A stretch of DNA of 64,000 nucleotides from Cordylochernes scorpioides (GCA_030710605.1 CP092882.1:22330446-22394445); one strand, 5' to 3'. Positions 43,606 to 53,965 are shown, counted from the first letter of the stretch. Notes: a model not told the origin generated them from the letters alone. Made by a program: numbers and translations.

Positions 43606-43776
43606 TGTTGTGTATGTAAATAGATGAAGATTATTTGCATTCTTTAAAGCCTCATTATGTAAGAATATATGTGTATATAAATTGGACATTTTTTGTTGGC
43701 CAAACGAAAAGAATAAGAGATAAAAAAAGAGTAATGGTCAAGTTTGAGTTGTTGTACATCTAATTACGTCACAACC
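43606..43776 (+). repeat. Gypsy 3' LTR
   Basis: 171 bp, TGTTGTGTATGTAAATAGAT to TAATTACGTCACAACC. Roughly 15 substitutions and one indel against the 5' LTR by eye, so the insertion is old. Confidence 0.85.
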
Positions 43777-43781
43777 TTAAC

Positions 43782-45478
43782 AACATCCATCCTCACTGAA
43801 GACACAGAAGTTGCCTGTTATGCAGATTATATAGCCATATGTCACACAAGTAGCAGTATAGAAATATCAGAAAAATACTGAACACATCAATGAAAGAACT
43901 GGAGAAGTGGGCAATGAAACTCAAAATGACCATAAACCCAATAAACACAAACCTATAGGTCTCCTTCATGACAGGAAAAAAGGCATGAATTTAACTCCAA
44001 AATAAGCATAAACAATCATATAATTGATAAAATTAGATCTCCAAAATACCTAGGTGTGATACTTGATGAGGAATTGCGATTTACAGAACACATAATTAGC
44101 ATCTCAAATAGAGCTACCAGAAACCTAAACATTCTGAGAAGGCTATGTGGAACAGATTGGGGAGCAAAACCCAAAATTCTCAGAACAATATATATCTTAT
44201 AATGGAATATGGCCAATAATGGAATATGCAACACCTGTTTGGGCTCCCTCAAGTTCATCACTAAAAAGAAGACTAGACAGTGTTCAAGAAAAAGCGGCCA
44301 AATTAATCACTGGTTCTGTTTCAAATACCAACAATTAGAAAATTCAGAGAGAATGTGGTCTAGACCTACTTGAAAGCAGAAGACAATTAAAAACAATAAA
44401 ATTCACCAATAGCTTAAAAACTAAAGAAACCGAACACATATCCCATAGAACCTATTTAAACTGGAAACAAAAAGAAAGGCTCAAAAGATCTTCAACACTT
44501 CAGTACGACAACAATATTAGAAAGAGCATAAATATGAAACATAATGAATTTCAAATTCGAGAATAACCAGTATTTCCTACCCCATTGCCATCAAATGTAA
44601 TCATCAATCTTACCCTGAATGAACCCTGCAATAAAAAAGAGAGAACAAAAACATACTTAAAAAGAAAGGACTTGTCACAATTGGTTTATGCGATCAGATA
44701 AATTATTTAACAGCATATACAGATGGATCATTAGACCTTACCCTAAGTAATGGAGGGGCTGGAATTAACATAATACTGCAAGATGGAACATACATCAAAA
44801 TCAAAGAAGGAGCAAGAAAGATTTCTTCAAACTTCACTTGTGAACTGACAGCTATCTGGAAAGCTCTTGATGTATGCCTTAACCAACCATCCCTGCATCA
44901 AGCAGAAGGAATTATAATATACCATACAACGACTTCATATCCAATCTAGAAGCAATTTAAAAGGGCAATACTATAATCACACAGAAAATACATTCGTTAC
45001 TTACTCAACTGATATCATTGGAGAATAACTGCATTCTACAATGGATTCCTGGCAGTGTTTGGATCGGGGGTAATGAAATGGCAGTTGAATTTGCAAAGGA
45101 AGCCAGAAATATGAGCCAAAGGAAAGAACAAATGTCATTATTTGACGCTAATGCTTTTGCAAAATACAAGACAATTAAACAAAAAATGAGAAAAGATCAA
45201 AATGTGAAATAAACTCTGAGAGAAAAATGACAAAACTATAACAAGATTTAGAACAAAACATTATAAAGGATGACAATACATCCAGATGGCACAAGAACCT
45301 ATAGAACATGCAACAACTGTCCTGGTGTGGAACTAACACCTACCCACATATTCTCATGCCCGCAGCCTTGCAGAAAATTGACATAGACTCAGAGCAGCTG
45401 CTTTACACACCCAAGATAGTGGACAATGCTGATGCTGCTGTGATAGAGATGCATGGAGACATCTGAGGCTCTTTATTG
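43782..45478 (+). pseudogene. LINE ORF2, end of RT, RNase H and CCHC
   Basis: RT motif C reads YADY at 43819-43830 where YADD is needed. MEYATPVWAPSS and LDSVQEKAAKLITG are typical of the RT thumb region of Jockey/I LINEs. RNase H starts at YTDGS (44716) with CELTAIWKAL and LQWIPGSVWIGGNEMA. A CNNC...H.F.C zinc motif follows near 45310-45360, and ORF2 ends HLRLFIEHDKNNNGIPE. Many stops. Confidence 0.88.
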
Positions 45479-47352
45479 AACACGACAAAAACAACAACGG
45501 CATTCCAGAGTAAAATAAATATTTTAGAGATAGATACATATTTTTCAAATGAATTAAAATAAATATAATCGATACTGAGAGAGAGTTGAATTAAAAAAAT
45601 TAGAAAATTATTATTTTCGAAATTTAAATAGCTGAGATGGTTCCAGCAAACCGCATCTAAAATATCAGGTTTTCTTTTTGCTACATGTTTTAATTTGCAT
45701 ATACCTATTTTACATATCTCAGATTGTATTTAAAAATCGTTAACCATTTCTTCTAACTTTTGGCGAAATGGTGTTTTATTAATTTATCATTTGATAATAT
45801 TAGGGTTCTTTCCTGGTATTCAAAAAGGAAAAATACCTGTAGTTCAGTTATATTTTTCAATTTATCAAACAATATGGCCGCTGAATCGCTGATTCTGGTA
45901 GAGCGCTATCTCTAGCGAATAAAGTTGTAACTAAAATCAATTTAGAATTTTTCATTATTTGCCATAAAAAATTCCATTGCATCCTGAACACAATGGTGTT
46001 TACCGCATTGCTCTAGCGCAAATATTCGCGGAGTTATTATTTTTTAAAGTTGTGCGGGACTTTTGGATCACCCTGTATATTTATAATTAATAACAATAAA
46101 ATTTAACAACGTAACGTCTTTTGCAATCGGCTGTTACACGTCATTTAGACATACTCTAATTTATATATAGAATAATAGAAGTGAGAATATATTTAATAGT
46201 ATAAATTTTAGTAGTTATATATAGAGAGAAAAGAGAGAAAGACAGAACCATGCACTTTTTTCAAACTAATAATAATAAAAAAATTTTTTAAAGAAGGTAG
46301 ATAAGATTGTTAGTATATATATATATTTTTTATAATTTTGTATTTTATCCTTTTTTTTTATTTTTTAAATTTTTTATTTTATAATATGAATAAATCTAGT
46401 TGTATTTAGTAATATATCTATAATATGAATTAACTTTTGTTATAAATTTGGTTATTATGTTTTGAAACCCTAATGGTAGACCAGACATATACAAAACAAT
46501 TTAAAATGAATTAATTGGTGGAAAGAGAAATCTGCTGGACCGGAGATTTTCAAATAGAAATCCAGCGACATTTCACTCCTGCTCTCTGGATTTCTATTTG
46601 AAAATCTCCGGTCCAGCAGATTTCTCTTTCCACTAATTAATTCATTTTAATTTTTTTTTGTATATGTCTGGTCTACCATTAGGGTTTCAAAACATAATAA
46701 CCAAATTTATAACAAAAGTTAATTCATATTATAGATATATTACTAAATACAACACTAGATTTATTCATATTATAAAATAAAAAATTAAAAAAAAGGATAA
46801 ATATAAAATTATAAAAAATATATATATATACTAACAATCTTATCTACCTTCTTTAATTTTTTTTTCTTATTATTAGTTTGAAAAAAGTGCATGGTTCTGT
46901 CTTTCTCTCTTTTCTCTCTATATATATAACTACTAAAATTTATACTATTAAATATATTCTCACTTTTATTATTCTATATATAAATTAGAGTATGTCTAAA
47001 TGACGGGTAACAGCCGATTGCAAAAGACGTTACGTTGTTAAATTTTATTGTTATTAATTATAAATATATATGAATGATGTGTAAGAAGTAAATAATTTTT
47101 TTTTCTCTCTCTATTAAATAATAACAATTTACAAATTTCATAATTTGAATTTAAATAATCAAAATAATAAAGATAATTTTAATACAAAACTAAACTATAA
47201 AACTAAACAACTATTTATTTTTATAATTAATTTAGATTTAGCTTGCTAATCTAATCAAATCTACTTAATATAAATTATCATTCTCATCAGTTTACTCTTT
47301 AAATTTTAAATATAGAATCACTATTATATTTTTATTATATAGGTTTTACACT

Positions 47353-47690
47353 ATATATATAAAAATGAATGTTTGTTGGTCCGTCCGTAAGTGATAATCT
47401 TCTACATCGCTCAACCGATCGTGATGAAACTTTGGGAAGTTGTTTAGTATACTACCGGGATGGTTTCTGGCTAATTACTCTTTAGAAATAACCTTTCGTT
47501 GCATTTTTATTTACAATAAAACGTAAATTCACTCGCAATCAGCGCCCCCTCGCGGCAGGCGTATGGCCTGAAATAGCCTCGCATGAGCGTATTTGTAACG
47601 TCAAGCTTAGCCTATAGGTTAGGTACACAGCTTCGTACCCCCACAACCTAGGTTCGAGGCTCAGCGTGGGTGTTTTTTTTTTTTCATTTC
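47353..47690 (+). mobile_element. Helitron 5' part with tRNA-like sequence
   Basis: Starts TATATATATAAAAATGAATG and contains TGATGAAACTTTGGGAAGTTGT, shared with 59330-59350 and 48040-48060. TAGCCTATAGG and GGTTCGAGGC at 47617-47680 fit A and B boxes. CCTAGGTTCGAGGCTCAGCGTGGGTG is repeated at 47798-47823. No hairpin end found. Confidence 0.6.
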
Positions 47691-48530
47691 TTTTATATTA
47701 TTGTAGCAAATTATTAAAAATATTATTTTATTTAAAATGTAGGCTTTTTAAAATAAAAATTTAACATAAACAATTTTAAAATAATATTTATAACAAACCT
47801 AGGTTCGAGGCTCAGCGTGGGTGTCTTTTTTTATTTTCATTTCTTTTATATTATTGTAGCAAAGTCTTTTTTTACAGCATTATTATATTTTAATTGGTTT
47901 ATTTTAAATATGTTTGTTATGAAGGCTCTATGTAATACTATTTAGAGCACATTTTACATTTTGAACACTTAAGCACCCCTCTTTTTAATATTGTAGCAAA
48001 GTATTAAAAGTATTATTTTATTTTAGATGTTTGCCATGAAACTTTGGGAAGTTGTTTAGTATACTACCGGGACGATTTCTGGCGAATTATTTTAAAATAA
48101 TATTTATAACAATAATTATAGCAAATTTTAAGACATATTTTTAAATTCTGTGTTTGTGCATATATGAATATTTTACAAAAATTGTGAGAACGTTCTATTA
48201 GAATATCTCAAAATCAAAAAACAATACATATAAACAAGTTCACTGACATTTATTAATGCAGTGATTATAAAGGGCTATATTATCTATATATATAAAAATA
48301 ACTTTCAAATTTTAACGTAACGTTCCATTCTCAATCCCGTAGGGCTTTAGATCGGCTAAAACATTTTTATCTTTATAAGTGAATATTAACTTTACTGTAC
48401 TGAATAGTTTAGTATAATATTAATTTAACATATTACAATAATATAATAGATTTAATAATAGATTAAAAGCTGAGTTAAAAGCAAGATTTGAGAAGTAAAT
48501 CACAAAGTAACTTCTAAAAATAAAGTAGAA
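47691..48530. other. AT-rich, with Helitron fragments
   Basis: 48036-48090 repeats the GAAACTTTGGGAAGTTGTTTAGTATACTACCGGGA block; a further Helitron-like start (TCTATATATATAAAAATAAC) is at 48283. No gene. Confidence 0.5.
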
Positions 48531-49034
48531 GCCGACAGATAGGCGCCAGTGTCTGGTGTCCAGCGACACGTGCATGACCCAATTCTCTTTGTCGGAGGCG
48601 TAGTATAAAAAGGCCCGGTTAGCAACAGACAGTCAGTCTTCCAGTGAGTCTTCCGGTCAGCGTCACTCCTTGTCGTCTCCAAGGACCAACTCATCGACCA
48701 TGTAAAACAGTAAGAAATCTACTATCTCCATCTTGCTCTTGGCTCGACTTTTTATCTGTTCATGGAACTTCCCTTCTACAACTGTGTCGCTTCGTTTTTT
48801 TGTGTGTGGACATTCCCCAGTTTTCCACTCTGCCTCGACCACGACTGCCTGTACCCTGTGAGAACTGTTAAAGATCCTACAAGGTGCAGAGAGGTACTGG
48901 AAAACTCTCCACGCCCTGACTGTCCCTCGCGGTTACTGCAGGTTTGACCCTCGGTTGCATCACCTTATTACAGAGAGTCGACGAGGTACTACAAGAGTCA
49001 ACCAGAACTTCAACATATTATTACATATATATAT
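48530..49034 (+). promoter_or_regulatory. Promoter-like part of a probable solo LTR
   Basis: GTAGTATAAAAAGGCCCGGT (TATA box at about 48602) is followed 25-30 bases later by ACAGTCAGTCTTCCAGTGAG, an initiator-like start as in Gypsy and BEL LTRs. The sequence is richer in GC than its flanks. A matching poly(A) signal (CTCAAATAAAGAAATC) lies at about 49500-49515, past an inserted hammerhead element. LTR ends and duplication are not identified; an isolated promoter of another kind is possible. Confidence 0.45.
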
Positions 49035-49262
49035 ATTAAAAATGGCATATCCTGACCAGGAGCACATGTGCTTTTCAGAAGGCAGAACGCCATCTGGTGG
49101 AACAGAAATCAACTATTCATTGATTTAGCCTGTTCCCTGATATTTGGCCAACCCAATTTCTTGATAAATCAAGAAAAGCCATCCACGAACGCGTTTCGCG
49201 CTTTTGGCGCTCGTCAGCGTGGAGTAGGCTGAACCATTGCGACCAAAAAATAATTTTTGATC
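49035..49262 (-). mobile_element. B-type hammerhead-bearing retroelement repeat
   Basis: Minus-strand copy with the order TTTTTTGGTCGCAATGGTTCAGCC, ribozyme, GGATGGCTTTTCTTGATTTATC, GCACATGTGCTCCTGGTCAG. It lies inside the LTR-like region and lacks the first 60 bp seen at 29790. Confidence 0.75.
49183..49222 (-). ncRNA. Hammerhead ribozyme, intact core
   Basis: Minus strand: stem I CCACG/CGTGG, CTGACGA, stem II GCGC-CAAAA-GCGC perfect, GAAA, minimal stem III AC-GC-GT, cleavage after GTT (between 49188 and 49187). Every conserved core base is present. Expected to self-cleave when transcribed. Confidence 0.85.
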
Positions 49263-50867
49263 CCAATATGTTATATTGAAATATTATTATATTTAAAAAA
49301 TTATATTTCATAGATCCAAATACTCTGTTAAATCGATCGCCAGAGGTCATGCTTCCCCTATAAAAACTCGTTGTTCTTTCCCGATGGCCGGCTCAAAACT
49401 TTTGTACATTATGTAAATAATCTTTTGTTTTCCTTATTCTACTCGCCTTAAGCCAGGCATTACTTTTATCAAATTATGTTCTTTTATATATATTCCTTAT
49501 CTCAAATAAAGAAATCTCTGATCAAGACTTTATATTTTCAAGATTATTATTTCAACCACACGACTGCATTACATTACCATAATCCTCAACATGATCTAAA
49601 ATTCAAGCAGAAAATCTCATTCAAATTTATTTATAATATATATATGTAGTAATAATACTAAATATTTATTTGTATTATAATTATAAATAGTGTAACAGTT
49701 CCAGAGTGTAGATACAATGCGACAGCTTGGCCATCATCTAATCACAAACAAAACAATAAAGTTTTAAAGTCCACCATATCCAAGGCAGGACGAGGTCCAA
49801 TTAATAAAGATTAAGTCATTTCCTCCCGGAGGAACTTCCATAAGTCATTAATGAATTTTACGACCGCCGCCGGAGATCGACAAACAGGCCGGACACAATC
49901 AGATCAAATCTCCTACTTTTGCAGATCACATCTTCTTGGACCTTGCCGCGTCTTCGGCGGTGGCCTCTCTGAGGTACCATCCAACCTGCCTCGTCCTTTG
50001 TGTTACACATAGATGCCTGAAACTACTTTGGCACCATGACTGCTAGAAGTATTACATATATGTTTTAAAAAATAGCGTTTGAAATAAATTTCGAATTTTC
50101 AACGATAGATGACGCTAAGTGGATGATGATATTCTTCTATCTCACAGGAGGAGTGTGACATATTGTGGAGAATGGAGGAAGAGATGTCGCAATCTGGTCA
50201 GTTTCCTGAAGTAGGAAATTCTTCTACAGGGAGTCATCGAGCTTACAGCTGTAACTTGATATAAGGTTGTCGTGTTTCTTACCTATAGATTGTCTCAAAT
50301 CTAAGACACCATAAAAGATAAACTTTTATTTCGACAGATTCAAATATCTTCAGCTATAGCACCTTATAGCTATACTTTTATATTTACATATTTACGGAAT
50401 TTTTATTCTTAAATAAAAAGAGAAAAATTCAACATATGGAATCATTACAAAGGTCAAGAAGTCGAATAGTTCGCTTTATTCCTTTGAGCATGTGTTTGAA
50501 CTTTCGCGAAAATTTGCAAACTTACAAGCTATCTTGGATAATTGAATTTAATATGAAAACGAATGAATATACTAGCGTTAATTCATTAGGTTATATAAAT
50601 TAGTAGTGTTTTGTTTATATGATTTATATATTTTTTTCTAATAATTGAATATATTATTTCAAAATATTTTATAGAAGAGTCAATATTGCCCCATTATAAA
50701 TGATAGAACAGAAATATAGTATATAGTCATACAATCAATATATAAAAATAAATAAGTCAGACCTTCTGTGATAGATGGTCCAAAAGTGGATATATCCCGG
50801 TAGATAGATATAGACCGGGTAGTCGTTATACAAGGCTGGATTCCAACAGAAAAAATATATTAAGAAA
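49263..50867. other. Intron sequence
   Basis: Right half of the LTR-like region to about 49560; then AT-rich DNA. 49740-50040 is less AT-rich (CCACCATATCCAAGGCAGGACG, CTTGCCGCGTCTTCGGCGG) without any supported exon. Confidence 0.35.
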
Positions 50868-51260
50868 AAGGCATCTACTTATCGTGCAACTGAAAGTTGC
50901 TGATGGCCTGCGCCATCTATCGGAATAAATATCAACTATTCTCGTTGTTTTTAATTCCAGAATTGGCCAAATACTTGATTAATCAAGAATGGGTATTTGG
51001 CCAATTCTGGAATAATTAAAAATCAACGAGAATAGTTGATATTTATTCCGATAGATGGCGCAAGCCATCAGCAACTTTCAGTTGCACGATAAGTAGATGC
51101 CTTTTTCTTAATTTATGCACCTTATCCCAGTACAATATTACATTTGTACTATTTTTTCACATTTTGTAGCGTTCGCACGCAATTCTGGCCTTAACTACCC
51201 GTTTCATGATTTTTCAGGATGCCTTAATGACCATTTTTTGGTCGTTGAGGTACAGCTTGC

Positions 51261-51302
51261 ACCATGCTGATGAGGGCCAACAGCCCGAAACGCGTCCGTG
51301 GT
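51261..51302 (+). ncRNA. Hammerhead ribozyme, intact core
   Basis: Stem I ACCATG/CGTGGT (one G-U pair), CTGATGA, stem II GGGC-CAACA-GCCC perfect, GAAA, stem III AC-GC-GT, cleavage after GTC at 51296. All conserved positions are present, in the minimal stem III form known from Penelope-like elements. Confidence 0.87.
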
Positions 51303-51459
51303 TAGCTTTTCTTGATTAATCAATAATGGGTATTTGGCCAATTCTGGAATAATTAAAAATCAAGGAGAATAGTTTATATTTATTCCGATAGATGGCGCAA
51401 GCCATCAGCAACTTTCAGTTGCACGATAAGTAGATGCCTTTTTCTTAATTTATGCACCT

Positions 51460-51559
51460 NNNNNNNNNNNNNNNNNNNNNNNNNNNNNNNNNNNNNNNNN
51501 NNNNNNNNNNNNNNNNNNNNNNNNNNNNNNNNNNNNNNNNNNNNNNNNNNNNNNNNNNN
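51460..51559. other. Assembly gap (100 N)
   Basis: Exactly 100 N, the usual placeholder for a gap of unknown size. The flanks TATGCACCT and TATCCCAGTAC join to the element's own sequence at 51110-51133 without any missing base. Confidence 0.98.
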
Positions 51560-51610
51560 TATCCCAGTACAATATTACATTTGTACTATTTTTACACAGA
51601 ACAAAAATAT

Positions 51611-51989
51611 TTTATTCAGAAAAACTGGTTGCTCATCAAAAACTGGCTGTCCACGGGAATTTTTCTGTATATATTTTTTATTAAATTTATATTTTATATT
51701 ATTGTGATTTTACATTCGGGAGGGCCGCGAAGAAACATGGAGACACACAACCAAGGTTTATTCTGTCAAGTAACAAATATCCCCTGGACAAGTAGATGAC
51801 TAAATTACTAGAATCATGAAGATGATATTTATAATGAGTAATATAAGATGTCATATATGTAAAAAAAGGTAACTAAAGTAATCAAAGGCATATATGCAAA
51901 TTAAAACGAAATAGACAAAATATATTAGGAAAATAGAATGTGCTGTCAAACTCTAACAATAAAATTCCGGGCCATCATCCTATCTGGCT
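51611..51989. other. Intron sequence next to the gap
   Basis: Nothing recognised; ends at the donor of the third visible exon of the gprs-like gene. Confidence 0.4.
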
Positions 51990-51995
51990 ACTCAC

Positions 51996-52161
51996 CGCAA
52001 TTAAACTCACTTTGCCACCGCTTCATGCCCCCACCGCCGTCCGACTGGTCCTCCTTGTGGCTGCGGGGGTAGCCGCCCCACCCTGCCCAGGACCCCAGCC
52101 GGCTGAAGGCCTTCAGGACGCCCTTGTGGGGGGACGGCTCCGGGGGGTGGGCGTCCGGCAC
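51996..52161 (-). CDS. gprs: gprs-like BTB-BACK protein, third visible exon
   Basis: Acceptor GCTGTGCTAG, phase 0 start: VPDAHPPEPSPHKGVLKAFS, RLGSWAGWGGYPRSHKEDQS, then DGGGGMKRWQSEFNC and one base to donor GTGAGT. This is the variable linker that, in the serine-enriched family, splits the BTB domain; FLQ-VPD and KAFSRLG...GWG are recalled family landmarks. A second GTGAGT donor 15 bases earlier (exon end 52011) keeps the same phase, so the residues SEFNC may be optional. Strongly GC-rich. A degenerate minisatellite starts right at the acceptor. Confidence 0.82.
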
Positions 52162-52164
52162 CTA

Positions 52165-53135
52165 GCACAGCCCACAAAACCGTCAAGCTCCACCCACACT
52201 GAAATTTAGTAACGCCCACAACACCATCAAGCTCCGCTCACAACATAATTTGGTACCGCCCACAACACCATCAAGCTCCGCCCACACCATAATTTAGAAC
52301 TGCCCACAACATCATCAGGCTCCACCCACACCAAAAGAACATCTAAGCACAAATGGTACAGTGACATGGACTCAGGATTTCTGAAACTCAGTAATAGACA
52401 GCACTAAACAACACTAACAAAATTTAGAACAGGCCATCTCAAGCCATTGAAGATAGAAAATAACAACAAAATCTACCCCGCTTGCCAAAAAGGCTGCTTG
52501 TTACCTGCAGCTCCAGAACACATTTTGGCTTGCATTAGATGCACTAAACAGGACCTTTAGAAGAGGCCACTGCTTATCATTAAACAGCTTGAGGAGCATG
52601 GATTCGTGGAATTTATGTAATCTTTGCACAAGGGGAAAGACAACATCATCAAGCTCCACCCACAATATAATTTAGTACTACCAACCACACAATAAAGCAG
52701 CGCTAACAAAGCAATGTAGCACCGCCCCCATACCACAATTTGAACTTCCCAAAACACAATTAAAAACAACACTAATAACTTACATTCAAATATAACATTT
52801 TTATCCTCTTCTACAACGCAATTCAGCTTTGCCCCAAACACAATTATGTTCATTCAACAAAATAATTAAGCCCTCTGCTCCCACAAACTAATCAGGCCCT
52901 TCCCATAACACTATAAAGAACTTCGCACAACACAATGAAGTTCTAGTCTGAACATAATTGAGCTCCACCCACAACACAATTGAGCTCCACACATAAGGCA
53001 ATTCATCCTGCAATACAATCAAGTACTACTCGCAACACAAGGACCTCCCACAACATAATTAAGCTCCGCCCACAACATAATTAAGCTCCACCCACAACAT
53101 AATTAAGCTCCACCCACAACATAATAAAGTCCCAC
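52165..53135. repeat. Degenerate minisatellite (CCCACAACATAATTAAGCTCCG)n
   Basis: Units of about 26 bases and multiples, with CAAGCTCCGCCCACA, CATAATTTAG and variants, fill most of the 1.1-kb intron between exons 51996-52161 and 53280-53421. Broken by a minus LINE-tail fragment at 52380-52640. Confidence 0.8.
52380..52640 (-). repeat. LINE 3'-end fragment inside the minisatellite
   Basis: Same sequence as 740-1028: CAACACTAACAAAATTTAGAAC, CCATTGAAGATAGAAAATAACAAC, CTGCTTATCATTAAACAGC, ending ACAAGGGGA. Inserted into the intron repeat. Confidence 0.8.
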
Positions 53136-53279
53136 CCATTCTCTGGACACAACGATAGAAAAAATAGGTTATCGATAGTTTGGTCTGCTTTCTACCACAC
53201 AATATCAAATTATAATGAAAATAAATTTTATTATTTAACGTGCGAACAGGAGATCAACTGAGAAGCCGACATGAAGTAC

Positions 53280-53421
53280 CTGAAGGAAGTTGCTGGTTTT
53301 GCGCGCCGGCGTGGTCGGCAGGGCCACGGAAGACTTGGTGTTGTTGTTGTTGAAGATGGTAGGCGTGGGATCCACCTGGCCGAACCCCGTGGTGAAGCCA
53401 TAGAGCATCTCCAAGAACACC
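53280..53421 (-). CDS. gprs: gprs-like BTB-BACK protein, second visible exon
   Basis: One base completes an arginine codon with exon 55314-55368, then VFLEMLYGFTTGFGQVDPTP, TIFNNNNTKSSVALPTTPAR and KTSNFLQ to donor GTACTT in phase 0. With the previous exon it gives the BTB helix RSRVFLEMLYG. The Asn and Thr/Pro-rich part begins the insert that divides the BTB fold. The acceptor TAATAGGCGTGGCGCAG lies inside the first unit of a 42-bp minisatellite, so the upstream pyrimidine tract is made of repeat DNA. Confidence 0.85.
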
Positions 53422-53424
53422 CTG

Positions 53425-53965
53425 CGCCACGCCTATTAAATTAGAAGGCGGAGTTTGTGACAATGAGGTCACGCCCTTTCAATCAGTAGGCAGAGTTAGA
53501 GGCAATAAGACCACGCCCCTATTATCATTAGGCAGAGTTAAAAGCTATCCAACCACGCCCTATTATCATTAGGAAGACATAGAGTAAATGAAACCACGCG
53601 CCTATTATCATTAAGAAGACAAAAAGGCAATGAAATCACGCCCCTATTATCATTAGGCTGACATGGAGGCAATGAGACCACGCCCCTATTTAATTAGACA
53701 GATATAAAGTCAATGAGACCACGCCCCTATTATCATTAGGCAGACAAAGAGGCAATGAAACTACGCCCCTATTATAGTTAGGCAGACATGGAGGCAATGA
53801 GACCACGCCCTTATTTAATTAGGCAGGCATAAAGTCAATGAGACCATGCCCCTATTATCATCAGGCAGACAAAGAGGCAATGAAACCACGCCCCTATTAT
53901 CATTAGGCAGACATGGAAGCAATGAGACCACGCCTCTATTATCATTAGGTAGACATAGAGGCAAT
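53425..53965 (+). repeat. 42-bp minisatellite, about 12 copies
   Basis: Unit ACCACGCCCCTATTATCATT, AGGCAGACATGGAGGCAATG, AG; period 42 with drift. Starts within a few bases of the splice acceptor of exon 53280-53421. Confidence 0.9.

Larger units (their letters stand above)
39537..43776 (+). mobile_element. Gypsy LTR retrotransposon, defective
   Basis: 4,240 bp flanked by a perfect 5-bp duplication TTAAC (39532-39536, 43777-43781) inside the LINE RT gene. Short LTRs, primer-binding region GTGGCGACGAGG just after the 5' LTR, polypurine tract AAGGGGGGAGA before the 3' LTR. Domain order protease, RT, RNase H, integrase is that of Gypsy/Ty3. All frames are broken; no envelope gene seen. Confidence 0.93.
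37367..45495 (+). mobile_element. LINE (non-LTR retrotransposon), I/Jockey-like, split by Gypsy
   Basis: Flanked by a 13-bp target duplication AACGGCATTCCAG (37354-37366 and 45496-45508) that falls on the start codon of the host transposase. 5' sequence begins GGGGGAAGGGGAGAAGTCC; the 3' end is an AAC-rich tail. Without the Gypsy element it is about 3.9 kb. Domains in order: endonuclease, reverse transcriptase, RNase H, CCHC. No separate ORF1 seen. Confidence 0.92.
35596..46075 (-). mobile_element. Tc1/mariner-superfamily transposon with long terminal inverted repeats
   Basis: Ends CAGGGTGATCCAAAAGTCCC (left) and complement GGGACTTTTGGATCACCCTG (right), with TA at 35594-35595 and 46076-46077. 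Inverted repeats are about 430 bp (35596-36020 and 45650-46075). Removing the LINE leaves about 2.3 kb with one transposase gene. The uninterrupted arm of the host foldback element shows the empty target, confirming a 2-bp TA duplication. Confidence 0.93.
35430..47225. mobile_element. Foldback element, about 640-bp arms, interrupted by a nested stack
   Basis: The left arm (35430-35595 plus 46078-46562) and right arm (46587-47225) are inverted copies with a loop of about 20 bases (GCGACATTTCACTCCTGCTC). Shared blocks include CTTACACATCATTCATATA and AGCCGATTGCAAAAGACGTT. The left arm is split by a transposon at 35596-46075, the right is not. Outer ends near ATAAATAGTTGTTTAG; no clear target duplication. 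Differences between arms show it is not an assembly mirror. Confidence 0.8.
50868..51610 (+). mobile_element. A-type hammerhead element, inverted half plus tandem copies
   Basis: 50868-50990 is an inverted copy of the following 50991-51110 (GATTAATCAAG centre). Then comes a complete unit with the ribozyme (51261-51302), then the start of a second unit reaching the gap. TATCCCAGTACAATATTACA occurs at 51123 and 51560, that is, one unit of 337 bp if the gap is ignored. An inverted partial copy next to tandem copies is the layout described for Penelope-like elements. Confidence 0.7.

Noticed and set aside
46076-47225. Assembly mirror artefact at the long palindrome
   Set aside because: The arms differ at many places and only one contains the 10.5-kb insertion with its own TA duplication.
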